This document shows, in pieces, positions 7,385-16,920 of a stretch of 64,000 nt of DNA. Under the pieces are notes generated by a model. The model saw nothing but the letters and a program-made list of their open reading frames with translations. It ran no database searches and was not told where the DNA came from. The stretch comes from Gallionella sp. (GTDB lineage: Bacteria; Pseudomonadota; Gammaproteobacteria; Burkholderiales; Gallionellaceae), in assembly GCA_030681375.1 (NCBI GenBank), contig JAUXWM010000070.1:1-64000 (forward strand). Direction: 5' to 3'. The position numbers and the translations under genes were made by a program. How positions within the stretch are numbered: the stretch's first letter is position 1; each line of letters begins with the position of its first letter.

Positions 7385-9661
7385 TCAAGCAATCAGGAGA
7401 TGCTCGCTGCGCATCATTTCGGCCACTTCCGAGGCGGGCAATGCCCGGCTGAACAGATAGCCTTGCAGTTCATCGCAGCCATTGCTGCGCATGAAGTTCA
7501 GCTGATCTGCGTTTTCAACGCCTTTTGCCAGTACGCTGAGTTTCAGGCTATGTGCCAGATCGATGATGATGTTGGCGATTTTGGCATCGCTGGGGTCGCT
7601 AATCATGCCATGCACGAAGGACTGGTCTATCTTCAGGCTGTCTATCGGAAAGCGCCGCAGGTAGGCGAGGTTGGAATAGCCGGTGCCAAAATCGTCCAGT
7701 GAAAGTTTTACACCGAGTTTTTTGAGGTTGCGCATTGTTTCTATGGCGCGTTCCGGTTCATACATCATCATGCTTTCGTTCAATTCCAGTTCCAGATGGC
7801 GTCCGTCTATCCCGTATTTGTTCAGGCTTTTTTCAATAAGTTTGTCTAGATTACCGTTGCGGAACTGCCTGGCGGAAATATTGATGGCAATAAGCACATC
7901 TGTTAAGCCTTCATCCAGCCACTGACGAATTTGCAAACAGGCGCGCTCCAGTACCATGTTACCTATGGTCAGAATGACACCGGTTTTTTCGGCCAGCGGA
8001 ATGAATTCGGCGGGCGGCATCAACGTGCCATCGGGTTTGTTCCAGCGTATCAAGGCTTCTAAGCCGCATATTTTGCCGCTGCGCAAATCAATTTTCGTTT
8101 GATAGTGCAGCTGTAGTTCGTTATTCAGCAGGGCGCGGTGCAAATCATTTTCCATCACCAGCTTGCTGTGTGCATCGGCGTTTAATTCCTTGGTGTAGAA
8201 CGAGAACTGGTTGCGGCCATTTTCCTTGGCGTAATACATCGCGGCATCCGCGTTTTTCATCAATTCGGTCACGGTAGCGCCGTCATTCGGAAACATGCTG
8301 ATGCCTATGCTGCAGCCGATAAAGACTTCATGTACACCGGACAGTATGAAGGGTGCTCTCAGCGAGTTGATGATGTCGCGCGCCACCACCGCAGCGTCCT
8401 GAGTATCGTTCAGGGTGCTCGCCAGCAGGATGAATTCATCGCCGCCCTGACGCGCTAGCGTGTCGCCTTCACGCAGGCGCAGGCTAAGGCGCTCGGCGAC
8501 GGCACACAGCAACTCGTCACCGACTGGATGACCAAAACTGTCGTTGACGATCTTGAAGTGATCCAGATCAAAGAACAGCACGGCGAGTTTCAGCCCGTGG
8601 CGATGCGCCTGTTCGATTTCCTGTTCGAGCCGGCTCTCGACCATGGAACGATTGGGCAGGCGGGTCAGCGCATCGTGATGGGCCATAAAGTGGAGCTGCG
8701 CCTGGTGCTCCTTGATTTCGCTGATTTCTACCAGGCTGCTCAAAAGGGCGGGCTGTCCGTCGAACTCCATGATGCAGGCCGAGAGCAGTACCCAGATGAT
8801 TTCTCCACCTGCCTTGTAAAGCCGGATTTCTTCGTCGGAGATGATTTGTTGTTCGAGCACCTTGGCGATGATGCGCGCGCGCTCGTGCGGGTCAACATAG
8901 AATTTAACGGCGAGTGTTCCTGTGCCCTGTTCGCGACTGATGCCGAACATGAGTTCGGCGCGATGATTGCCGTACAACAGTGCGCCATCCGTGAGGCGAC
9001 TGATGACGACCGGGAAAGGGGCGGCTTCGACCAGGCTGCGATAACGCGCTTCGCTCTGACTGAGCGAGGCGGCGATCGCGTTGCGCTGTGATTCTGTTTT
9101 TTCCTTCTCGATAGCGATGCCCGCCATGCGGGCGAATTCACCGATCAGTTCCAGTTCGGTGTCACCGGGCAGGTAAGGCTGGTCAAAGTACAGGGCAACT
9201 ACACCGAGTACCTGTCCATCGCCTCCCTTGAAGGGCGTCGCAGTACAGGCGCGAAACCCGGCGCGCGTGCTGAGTTCGCGTATGGAGGCGCAATAGGGGT
9301 GAGTCTGCACATCCTCGACCATTACCGTCTCGCCGCTATAGGCCGCCGTTCCGCATGAACAGCTGGCGGGGGCAGGGCGCAAACCTTCGATTGCGGTAAC
9401 GTAGAAATCCGGCAGGCCGGGTGCGATGCACGCGTCCAGACAGCCTGTGTGTGCATTTAATTGCAGCACCGAGGCGCGCATCGCAGGGAATAATTTCTCC
9501 AGATGCCGTATGGTTGCTAACAGGATGTCGGTCAGCGGCTGATTCGCGATTATCCTGTCCAGCACATCAATGCGTGCGATGTGCATCATGGACAAGACTT
9601 CGGGAATAGAAATTCTGGCTGCACCTGTGTTCGGGATTTCGCCGGGTTTGATTTTTTTCAT
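7385..9661 (-). CDS. GAF-PAS-GGDEF-EAL cyclic-di-GMP signalling protein
   Basis: The 758-residue cytosolic protein has four domains: a GAF domain at about 35-190 (with ASCSCGTAAY and FKGGDGQVLGV), a PAS domain at about 205-325, a diguanylate cyclase domain with intact GGDEF at about 406, and an EAL phosphodiesterase domain with EAL at about 534 and the later DDFGTGYSNL loop. Both active-site motifs look intact, so it could make or break cyclic di-GMP, with the GAF and PAS domains sensing a ligand. No membrane segment is visible. ATG at 9661 was chosen over GTG at 9670; neither has a clear ribosome site. Confidence 0.93.
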   Translation of the reverse strand: MKKIKPGEIPNTGAARISIPEVLSMMHIARIDVLDRIIANQPLTDILLATIRHLEKLFPAMRASVLQLNAHTGCLDACIAPGLPDFYVTAIEGLRPAPASCSCGTAAYSGETVMVEDVQTHPYCASIRELSTRAGFRACTATPFKGGDGQVLGVVALYFDQPYLPGDTELELIGEFARMAGIAIEKEKTESQRNAIAASLSQSEARYRSLVEAAPFPVVISRLTDGALLYGNHRAELMFGISREQGTGTLAVKFYVDPHERARIIAKVLEQQIISDEEIRLYKAGGEIIWVLLSACIMEFDGQPALLSSLVEISEIKEHQAQLHFMAHHDALTRLPNRSMVESRLEQEIEQAHRHGLKLAVLFFDLDHFKIVNDSFGHPVGDELLCAVAERLSLRLREGDTLARQGGDEFILLASTLNDTQDAAVVARDIINSLRAPFILSGVHEVFIGCSIGISMFPNDGATVTELMKNADAAMYYAKENGRNQFSFYTKELNADAHSKLVMENDLHRALLNNELQLHYQTKIDLRSGKICGLEALIRWNKPDGTLMPPAEFIPLAEKTGVILTIGNMVLERACLQIRQWLDEGLTDVLIAINISARQFRNGNLDKLIEKSLNKYGIDGRHLELELNESMMMYEPERAIETMRNLKKLGVKLSLDDFGTGYSNLAYLRRFPIDSLKIDQSFVHGMISDPSDAKIANIIIDLAHSLKLSVLAKGVENADQLNFMRSNGCDELQGYLFSRALPASEVAEMMRSEHLLIA

Positions 9662-9858
9662 GATAAACACAGCACAAAAGGTGTCGAAAGAATACGCTAT
9701 ACAGTGCTTAATTACAGTAGGGAAATTCTGATTTCCGGCGACGTGTCGGCCATTTGATAGTCGTGGTATGGAATTGAAAATTACCCGCCGCGAAGCGTGC
9801 GGATTTCACGGAATTAGCATCGATTTTGAAGTGACGGACGGGCCATTGTATCACGCGT

Positions 9859-9885
9859 AAAAAAGGACACCCGCAGGCGTCCTTT
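9859..9885 (-). terminator. Terminator after the ppiC-type gene
   Basis: Read on the minus strand, AAAGGAC pairs with GTCCTTT across a GC-rich loop and is followed by a T run. It lies 25 bases past the isomerase stop and would end the msrB-yciB-yciI-bolA-ppiC transcript. Confidence 0.8.
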
Positions 9886-9909
9886 CAGTATGCTGCTCAA
9901 CAACAGGAT

Positions 9910-10695
9910 TTATTCGACCTTGGCAGCCGCGCGCAAGTCGGTAATCGCTTTCTGTATCGCCTGCTGTTGCAGACGTTGTTGCAACTGCGGCTTCAGTTCG
10001 TCAAAGGCAGGCACTTTGAGCGTGCGCACGTCGTCCAGTTTGATGACGTGCCAGCCGAATTGCGACTGTACTGGCTCCTTGGTGTATTCGCCCTTTTTCA
10101 GGTTCAGCAAGGCGTTGGCGAAGGGTTCAACAAAGTTCTTCGGTACGGTCCAGCCCAGTGAACCGCCGCGTTCAGCCGAGCCGGTATCCAGGGATTTCGC
10201 AGCGAGCTTGTCGAACTTTTCCTTTTTTCCCAGTTTGGCGATGACGGCGCGGGCTTCGGCTTCGCTGGCCAGCAGGATGTGGCGCGCATCGTATTCCTTG
10301 TCACCCAGCTTGGCTTTGAGGGTTTCATAGGCTTGCTGGAGTTGCGTTTCGCTGACCGGGTTTTTCTTCAACTGGTTCTGTACATAGGCGTTGACCAGCA
10401 CGGTCTGTTTGGCAATTTCAATTTGCTGGACAACATCCGCTGTCTTGTCCAGGCTGTCTTTGAGCGCGGACTGCACCATCAATTCGCGGCTGATCAGGTC
10501 ATCACGAATGGCTTTGCGTAATTCCGGGCCGTCTGTCTGGCCTTGTGCCAGTGCGGCGGCCACGTTCATTTCGACGCGTTGCTGAGAAATAGCTACGCCA
10601 TTGACGATGGCAGCGGATTTTTCTTCGGCCATAGCGGGGTTGATCGCCAGTGCGATCAAAATAGCTAGCGCTGCAAATTTACGGGTCTTCAACAT
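9910..10695 (-). CDS. Periplasmic parvulin-type peptidyl-prolyl isomerase
   Basis: This 261-residue protein starts with a signal peptide (KFAALAILIALAINPAMAEE). It has a SurA-like N-terminal helical part (VNGVAISQQRV) and one parvulin domain at about 130-225 with YDARHILLAS, GGSLGWTVP and FGWHVIKLDD. It would turn prolines in exported or outer-membrane proteins. It closes a minus-strand gene run. A start six codons upstream would put the ribosome site AGAGGA inside the gene, so ATG at 10695 is preferred. Confidence 0.9.
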   Translation of the reverse strand: MLKTRKFAALAILIALAINPAMAEEKSAAIVNGVAISQQRVEMNVAAALAQGQTDGPELRKAIRDDLISRELMVQSALKDSLDKTADVVQQIEIAKQTVLVNAYVQNQLKKNPVSETQLQQAYETLKAKLGDKEYDARHILLASEAEARAVIAKLGKKEKFDKLAAKSLDTGSAERGGSLGWTVPKNFVEPFANALLNLKKGEYTKEPVQSQFGWHVIKLDDVRTLKVPAFDELKPQLQQRLQQQAIQKAITDLRAAAKVE

Positions 10696-10728
10696 GTGTA
10701 TCCTCTTCAAATATAAATAATAGGAAAT

Positions 10729-10992
10729 TTAAATTTCGTCCGGCGTGTTCGCCTGTATGTTGAGTGCGTGTATTTCACCTTTCAACATCTCCTCCAGCGC
10801 GGAATATATCATACGGTGGCGCGCCATCGTACCCTTTCCGCTGAATTCGGCGGAGACAATGCGCAATACATAATGACCGCCGCCATCGCGTGCACCGGCA
10901 TGTCCGGCATGTTTATGGCTTTCGTCAATTATTTCCAGGGTAAGCGGCTTGAGCGCGGCCAGATGCGCGCGCATTTTTTCCATACGGTTCAT
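10729..10992 (-). CDS. BolA-family protein
   Basis: The 87-residue protein has the BolA fold signature: an N-terminal helix, [13 protein letters not shown], then [17 protein letters not shown] and RHRMIYSAL. The histidines in SHKHAGH and near RHRMIYS are the usual iron-sulfur ligands shared with monothiol glutaredoxins. BolA proteins take part in iron-sulfur trafficking and in shape or stress responses. Its start overlaps the stop of the yciI-type gene by four bases (10989-10992). Confidence 0.93.
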   Translation of the reverse strand: MNRMEKMRAHLAALKPLTLEIIDESHKHAGHAGARDGGGHYVLRIVSAEFSGKGTMARHRMIYSALEEMLKGEIHALNIQANTPDEI

Positions 10993-11291
10993 GCCGGGAA
11001 TGCCTTTTTAAAAGGTTGTACGCTGACCCGCTCATATACGCCGCCGGACAGATACGGGTCGGCATTGGCCCAGTCCTGCGCTGCGGACAGCGAGGCAAAT
11101 TCGGCTACGATCAGGCTGCCGGTGTAACCCGCTGTGCCCGGGTCTTCGGCATCCACGGCAGGGAAGGGGCCGGCCAGCAGCAGGCGTCCCTGTGTTTGCA
11201 ATAGTTGCAGGCGCGCGACATGCGCGGGACGGGAGGAAAGACGTTGGTTCAGGCTATCCGGCACATCATGCCCTACGATGGCATACCACAT
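10989..11291 (-). CDS. YciI-family protein
   Basis: The 100-residue protein shows the YciI alpha-beta fold: MWYAIVGHD, then [42 protein letters not shown] and [12 protein letters not shown]. YciI proteins are small dimers with a conserved histidine and aspartate pair whose reaction is not settled. The gene is joined to yciB (stop and start share a base at 11291) and to bolA. The same neighbours are common in beta- and gammaproteobacteria. Confidence 0.9.
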   Translation of the reverse strand: MWYAIVGHDVPDSLNQRLSSRPAHVARLQLLQTQGRLLLAGPFPAVDAEDPGTAGYTGSLIVAEFASLSAAQDWANADPYLSGGVYERVSVQPFKKAFPA

Positions 11292-11833
11292 CAGTTGCTC
11301 TCCTTTTTCTCATCCACATACTTCGCCAGCCACGCGCTTTGCGCCAGGATGAACACCAGCATCAGACCGGTGAAACCGAACAGTTTGAAATTGACCCAGG
11401 TATCGGTGGAATAGTTGAACGCCACGTACATGTTGATGAAACCGAGCGCTGCAAAGAACAGGCTCCAGCTCAGATTCAGGCGGTTCCACACCCGTACCGG
11501 CAGGGCCATTTTTTCACTCAGCAGGGCGCGTATCAGATTTTTGCTGAACAGCAAATTCGACCCCAGCAGAATCACGGAAAACAGCCAGTACAACACGCTG
11601 GGTTTCCATTTGATGAAGGTCTCATCTTGCAGCATCAGGGTTGCGCCGCCGAATATGCCGATAATGGCGAAACTCACCCAGAGCATGGTGTCCACTTTGC
11701 CGTGCCGGTATTTTGTCCAGATTATCTGGACTACGGTCGCAGCAATGGCGATTGCGGTCGCAACATAAATGCCTTGAAATTTGAATGCGACAAAAAACAG
11801 AATGACGGGAAAGAGATCAAAAAGCAGTTTCAT
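11291..11833 (-). CDS. yciB: Inner-membrane septation protein A (YciB/IspA family)
   Basis: The 180-residue protein is mostly hydrophobic, with five predicted membrane segments (for example [63 protein letters not shown] and [15 protein letters not shown]). Conserved phrases are [11 protein letters not shown] and WNRLNLSW. YciB is an integral membrane protein linked to cell-envelope synthesis and septation. It lies three bases after msrB and next to yciI, as in many proteobacteria. Confidence 0.95.
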   Translation of the reverse strand: MKLLFDLFPVILFFVAFKFQGIYVATAIAIAATVVQIIWTKYRHGKVDTMLWVSFAIIGIFGGATLMLQDETFIKWKPSVLYWLFSVILLGSNLLFSKNLIRALLSEKMALPVRVWNRLNLSWSLFFAALGFINMYVAFNYSTDTWVNFKLFGFTGLMLVFILAQSAWLAKYVDEKKESN

Positions 11834-11836
11834 GGT

Positions 11837-12232
11837 TTATTTTCTATCGAGAACGAGTGAGGCTGAATTGATGCAATAGCGCAATCCGCCGGGAGGCGGG
11901 CCATCGGTGAATACATGTCCGAGATGTGCGCCGCACTGCGCACAGTTTACTTCATCCCGGCGCATGCCGTGAGTCGTATCGCTGCGCGTAGTCAGGCTAT
12001 TGTCCTGCACCGGCTGTGTGTAGCTGGGCCAGCCGGAACCCGAATCGAACTTGGTCGCGGCATCGAACAAGGGGTGGGCACAGCACGCGCAACGATAGAT
12101 GCCCGCATCATGGCAATCCCAGTATTCTCCGCTAAAGGGCGGCTCGGTGCCGCACTGGCGGCACACCCGATATTGCTCGGCCGTGAGTTTATCGCGCCAT
12201 TCGGCGTCGGATTTGGTAATGTTAAGTGTCAT
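11837..12232 (-). CDS. msrB: Peptide methionine-R-sulfoxide reductase
   Basis: The 131-residue protein is a complete MsrB, which repairs the R form of methionine sulfoxide. It has the two zinc-binding CxxC pairs (CACC at about 48-51 and CAQC near 97-100), the substrate segment SGSGWPSY, and the catalytic cysteine in RYCINSASL near the C-terminus. There is no signal peptide, so it acts in the cytosol. It heads the msrB-yciB-yciI-bolA-ppiC run. Confidence 0.96.
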   Translation of the reverse strand: MTLNITKSDAEWRDKLTAEQYRVCRQCGTEPPFSGEYWDCHDAGIYRCACCAHPLFDAATKFDSGSGWPSYTQPVQDNSLTTRSDTTHGMRRDEVNCAQCGAHLGHVFTDGPPPGGLRYCINSASLVLDRK

Positions 12233-12242
12233 TATTTAATAG

Positions 12243-12274
12243 CCTGGATTTCCGCGCTGCGCTCGCAATGACGG
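12243..12274. repeat. Short dispersed repeat remnant
   Basis: The stretch with CCGCGCTGCGCTCGCAATGA resembles the widespread intergenic repeat that reads as TCATTGCGAGC on the other strand. A related copy is at 18768-18801 (GGGCTCGCAATGACGAGG). It lies in the phoH-msrB gap. Confidence 0.5.
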
Positions 12275-12329
12275 TTTGGGTGAGTAAGTCAGCGTCTCCA
12301 CGGTTGTTTGATCAATGGGCAATCCGGGT

Positions 12330-13736
12330 TTAAAGCACCTCTCCTGCATGGTCGGCCAGTCGTGAGCGTTCGCCGCGCAGCAGGGTGATGTGACCGCCAT
12401 GCGGCCAGCCCTTGAATCTGTCCACCACATAAGTCAGGCCGGAGCTGCCTTCGGTGAGATAGGGTGTGTCGATCTGCGCGATATTACCCATGCACACCAC
12501 TTTTGTGCCGGGTCCGGCGCGCGTAATCAGGGTTTTCATCTGCTTGGGCGTGAGGTTCTGCGACTCATCGATGATGATGTATTTGTTGAGAAAGGTGCGT
12601 CCGCGCATGAAGTTGAGCGACTTGATTTTGATGCGTGAGCGGATTAAGTCGCGTGTCGCCGCGCGTCCCCACTCGCCTGCTTCCTCGTCGGATTTGTTCA
12701 ACACATCCAGATTGTCATCCAGCGCGCCCATCCACGGCGTCATTTTCTCTTCTTCGGTGCCGGGCAGAAAACCGATGTCTTCGCCGACCGGTACGGTCAC
12801 GCGGGTGATGATGATTTCCGTATAGCGTTTGGCTTCCAGCGTTTGCATCAGCCCTGCGGCCAGCGTCAGCAGGGTCTTGCCGGTGCCCGCCTGTCCCAGC
12901 AGGGTGACGAAATCGATTTCGGGGTCCATCAGCAAATTGAGCACGAAGTTTTGTTCGCGATTGCGTGCGACGATGCCCCACACATTGTTCTTGCTGTGCG
13001 TGTAGTCGGTCAGGGTGCGCAGCACGGCGCTATTCTCGTCCTGTTCCAGCACCAGCGCATAAAACGGTGTGTCGTCTTCCTTGTAAACGAATTGATTGAT
13101 GAAAAACGCGCCGCACAGCGGGCCGTTTATCCGGTAATAGGTATGCCCGTCCCGGAGCCAGGACTCCATGTCGCGGCCATGGGTCTCCCAGAAATCCACG
13201 GGCAGTTGCAGTACGCCGCCATACAGCAAATCGGTGTCTTCGAGCACCTTGTCGTTGAAATAGTCCTGCGCGTCCAGTCCCAGCGCACGCGCCTTGATGC
13301 GCATGTTGATGTCTTTGCTGACCAGAATGACCGCGCGATCCGGTTGCTGCTGTTGCAGGCCGATGATAACGCCGAGGATCGCGTTGTCGGCCTTGCCGAG
13401 TTCGAGATTTTGCGGCAATTCGTGTTTGACGAAGCTGGTTTGCAGATACAGTCGTCCGGTGCAGTTTTTGTGCGCATCGGATTTGAGCGCGATACCTTCT
13501 TCTATATTGCGCGGCGCGTCGTTGACGATTTCATCGAGAAAACGGCTGGCCTGACGCGCGTTGCGCGCCACTTCGGTCATGCCCTTTTTCTTGTTGTCCA
13601 GTTCCTCCAGTACGAACATCGGCAGGCAGATGTCGTGTTCCTCGAAGCGGAACAGACTGGTCGGATCATGCAATAAAACATTGGTGTCCAGAATGAATAA
13701 TTTGCTATGTGCTGCCGCTTTTCTGCGAGGGGACAT
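12330..13736 (-). CDS. PIN domain and PhoH-type ATPase protein
   Basis: The 468-residue protein joins an N-terminal PIN nuclease domain (LFILDTNVLLHDP, residues about 13-25, and later acidic residues) to a PhoH ATPase domain from about 240. The Walker A is GQAGTGKT, Walker B is IIIDESQNL, and the phrase GTKVVCMGNIAQID follows. PhoH2-type proteins act as RNA helicase-nucleases, so a role in RNA turnover is likely. The start is nine bases past the bcp stop, so the two are probably cotranscribed. Confidence 0.93.
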   Translation of the reverse strand: MSPRRKAAAHSKLFILDTNVLLHDPTSLFRFEEHDICLPMFVLEELDNKKKGMTEVARNARQASRFLDEIVNDAPRNIEEGIALKSDAHKNCTGRLYLQTSFVKHELPQNLELGKADNAILGVIIGLQQQQPDRAVILVSKDINMRIKARALGLDAQDYFNDKVLEDTDLLYGGVLQLPVDFWETHGRDMESWLRDGHTYYRINGPLCGAFFINQFVYKEDDTPFYALVLEQDENSAVLRTLTDYTHSKNNVWGIVARNREQNFVLNLLMDPEIDFVTLLGQAGTGKTLLTLAAGLMQTLEAKRYTEIIITRVTVPVGEDIGFLPGTEEEKMTPWMGALDDNLDVLNKSDEEAGEWGRAATRDLIRSRIKIKSLNFMRGRTFLNKYIIIDESQNLTPKQMKTLITRAGPGTKVVCMGNIAQIDTPYLTEGSSGLTYVVDRFKGWPHGGHITLLRGERSRLADHAGEVL

Positions 13737-13745
13737 GACGTTCCT

Positions 13746-14204
13746 TTAGGCTAGAGTAGTAACAAAATCGAGAACTTCCTGTGCATGGCCATCGGCCTTG
13801 AGTTTGCGCCATTCATGACGCAGCACGCCGTCACGGTCAAATACGAAGGTGCTGCGTTCTATGCCGCGTACCTGTTTACCATACAGGTTCTTTTGCTTGA
13901 TCACGTCGAACAGTCCGCAAACCGTCTCGTCGGTGTCGGACAACAGTTCGAAGGGAAGGGTGAACTTTTCCTTGAAATTTTCATGCGACTTGAGGCTGTC
14001 GCGGGAAATGCCCGCCAGTTCGCAATTCGCCTGCTGAAACTGTGCGTAAAGGTCGCGGAATTGCTGCACTTCGGTGGTGCAACCCGGCGTGTTGTCCTTG
14101 GGATAAAAGAAAATCACCAGATGCTTGCCGCGTGCGGCAGAGAGCGTAAAGGTTAGTCCTCCGGTGGCGGGCAGAGAAAAGTCGGCAATGAGGTTTTCTG
14201 ACAT
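13746..14204 (-). CDS. bcp: Thiol peroxidase of the Bcp/PrxQ type
   Basis: The 152-residue protein has the peroxiredoxin fold: FFYPKDNTPGCTTE holds the peroxidatic cysteine at about 42, and the resolving cysteine lies in NCELAGIS. RGIERSTFVFDRDGV is the usual C-terminal phrase. Bcp reduces hydrogen peroxide and organic hydroperoxides with thioredoxin. It is the first gene of the bcp-phoH pair and diverges from tadA. Confidence 0.95.
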   Translation of the reverse strand: MSENLIADFSLPATGGLTFTLSAARGKHLVIFFYPKDNTPGCTTEVQQFRDLYAQFQQANCELAGISRDSLKSHENFKEKFTLPFELLSDTDETVCGLFDVIKQKNLYGKQVRGIERSTFVFDRDGVLRHEWRKLKADGHAQEVLDFVTTLA

Positions 14205-14368
14205 GGATTAACTTTCATTAAGGTTTCGCCATTCTTGTCAATAAATGCAACAAAGGCAAGCGGTGTGCGCGGGTTGCCGCAAAATTACTTCAGAAGAAGT
14301 GATTTTTTGGTCAGTGTGTCTTGCAATGGTTATACTTCCCCGCATATTTTTTGGGAATATTTTATTAA

Positions 14369-15387
<1,019 letters not shown>

Positions 15388-15404
15388 CCCACCGGAAGAA
15401 ACAC

Positions 15405-15833
15405 ATGACGAACCCTTTTAGCGTAAGCATGGTCTGCTGGCATGATGGCGAACCCTTGCTCAAATCCGTGCGAGATGCGGTGTTTATTCACGAACAGGGC
15501 ATACCCGCCGAACTAGAGTGGGACGGACTGGATGAGCATTGTCGTCATGCTTTGGTGCTCAGTCAGCAGGGTGAGGCGATAGGCTGCGGTCGCATGCTGG
15601 CGAACGGTCATATAGGACGCATCGCGGTGTTGTCGAAATGGCGCAAGCAAAAAGTCGGCACGGCCATCATGGAGGCGCTGCTGAATTACGCGCATGCGCA
15701 CGATTACCCTCAGGTGGACGTGGATGCGCAGACGCATGCCATACCGTTTTATCGCAGCTTTGATTTTGTCGACGAAGGTGAAGTCTTTATGGATGCGGGC
15801 CTGCCGCATATCAGGATGGTGCTGGAGTTATAA
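15405..15833 (+). CDS. GNAT-family N-acetyltransferase
   Basis: The 142-residue protein has a GNAT fold: RDAVFIHEQGIPAELEWDG, the beta strand IGCGRML, the acetyl-CoA loop RIAVLSKWRKQKVGTAIME, and PFYRSFDFVDEGEVFMDAG at the end. The last phrase is typical of the ElaA/YjcF type subgroup. The substrate cannot be named. It follows the YkuD gene by 17 bases and could share its transcript. Confidence 0.85.
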   Translation: MTNPFSVSMVCWHDGEPLLKSVRDAVFIHEQGIPAELEWDGLDEHCRHALVLSQQGEAIGCGRMLANGHIGRIAVLSKWRKQKVGTAIMEALLNYAHAHDYPQVDVDAQTHAIPFYRSFDFVDEGEVFMDAGLPHIRMVLEL

Positions 15834-15888
15834 AAATACCCCAGTCGATGTATTGAGTAGGGTATGGTCATGCGCCTTTCTTGAAAAT

Positions 15889-16902
15889 CTATAGCGAATA
15901 GGGCAGCGGCATGAATTGCAAGGGCGCGCCTTGTAAGGAGCCCAGGTGGACGCTGTGCGTGTCGTGGCTGGCAATCTGGACGACAGCCAGTACGTCGTAT
16001 CCGCCATCCGGTGCAGGGGCGACGTTGGCGATCATGCCGCTGGGCTGGGGCTGGCCGGTTTCTGTCATGTCCGCGCTGAACAGTTCGTCGCCCGGTTGCG
16101 GTGCGGTCTCGCATTCCATGTGAGCCAGATACATGCGGCGTTTGAGTTTGCCCAGATAGTGCATGCGGGCGACGATTTCCTGGCCGGGGTAGCAGCCTTT
16201 CTTGAAGTTGATTCCGCCGGTGAGGTCGATATTTGCCATTTGCGGCACAAATTGTTCCTGTGTCTGCGGCAGAATGATCGCAAGGCCGGCGCGGATGTTG
16301 AGCCAGTCCCAGTAAACGCTGCCGGCGAGTTTAGTCTGGCTGCCGAGTGTCTGAAGCAGTGTAATGGCCTGTTGTGGCGTGGTGCTGATCTGGAAGCGGG
16401 TGTCGCTGTATTTGATCAGGCTGCCCGCCCCCTCAATACGGCTAACGTCCAGAGGGGATTGAGGCAGTTGGTCGCATAACTTGAGCAGCATTTCCTGTGT
16501 GTTCTCGCCGGATAGTCCCAATAAAACCACTTCATCGCTGGCATCGGTGATTTTTACCTTGGCGCGCAGCACATACATGCTGAGTTTTTTGCGCATTGCC
16601 TCCGTCAGGGTGGCGGGCAGTTGCAGCAGATAATCGTCGCCGTCGCGCCAGATCAGCAGTGTCGCCAGCATGCGCCCTTTCGCGGTATTGAAACTGCTGA
16701 ACTGCGCGCGCGTGGCGCTGACCTCACGGATGTCATTGCTCAACAGGTTTTGCAGAAAGGCCTGCGCTTCTTCTCCCGATACGCGCAGTGTGCCGAATTG
16801 GTCCAGGTTGCACAGCAGCGTGCCGGTGGCGGAACACTCAACGCCATGTTGTGTGATGTCGGCCGTTTGTTCGGCAAGAAATTTTTTCCAATCTGATTGC
16901 AT
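15889..16902 (-). CDS. ygfZ: Folate-binding protein YgfZ, iron-sulfur cluster repair
   Basis: The 337-residue protein belongs to the GcvT-like YgfZ/IbaG57 group. It has SNDIREV, FNTAKGRM and the signature KGCYPGQEIVAR near 240, whose cysteine is essential in this family. YgfZ binds tetrahydrofolate and helps assemble or repair iron-sulfur clusters. It is convergent with the GNAT gene and lies downstream of the cyclase gene on the same strand, 18 bases away. Confidence 0.93.
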   Translation of the reverse strand: MQSDWKKFLAEQTADITQHGVECSATGTLLCNLDQFGTLRVSGEEAQAFLQNLLSNDIREVSATRAQFSSFNTAKGRMLATLLIWRDGDDYLLQLPATLTEAMRKKLSMYVLRAKVKITDASDEVVLLGLSGENTQEMLLKLCDQLPQSPLDVSRIEGAGSLIKYSDTRFQISTTPQQAITLLQTLGSQTKLAGSVYWDWLNIRAGLAIILPQTQEQFVPQMANIDLTGGINFKKGCYPGQEIVARMHYLGKLKRRMYLAHMECETAPQPGDELFSADMTETGQPQPSGMIANVAPAPDGGYDVLAVVQIASHDTHSVHLGSLQGAPLQFMPLPYSL

Positions 16903-16920
16903 GGTGTTCGCTCGGGTAGT

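Noticed and set aside
15834..15888. Terminator between the GNAT and ygfZ genes
   Set aside because: ATACCC and GGGTAT can pair, but the loop is long and no T run follows.
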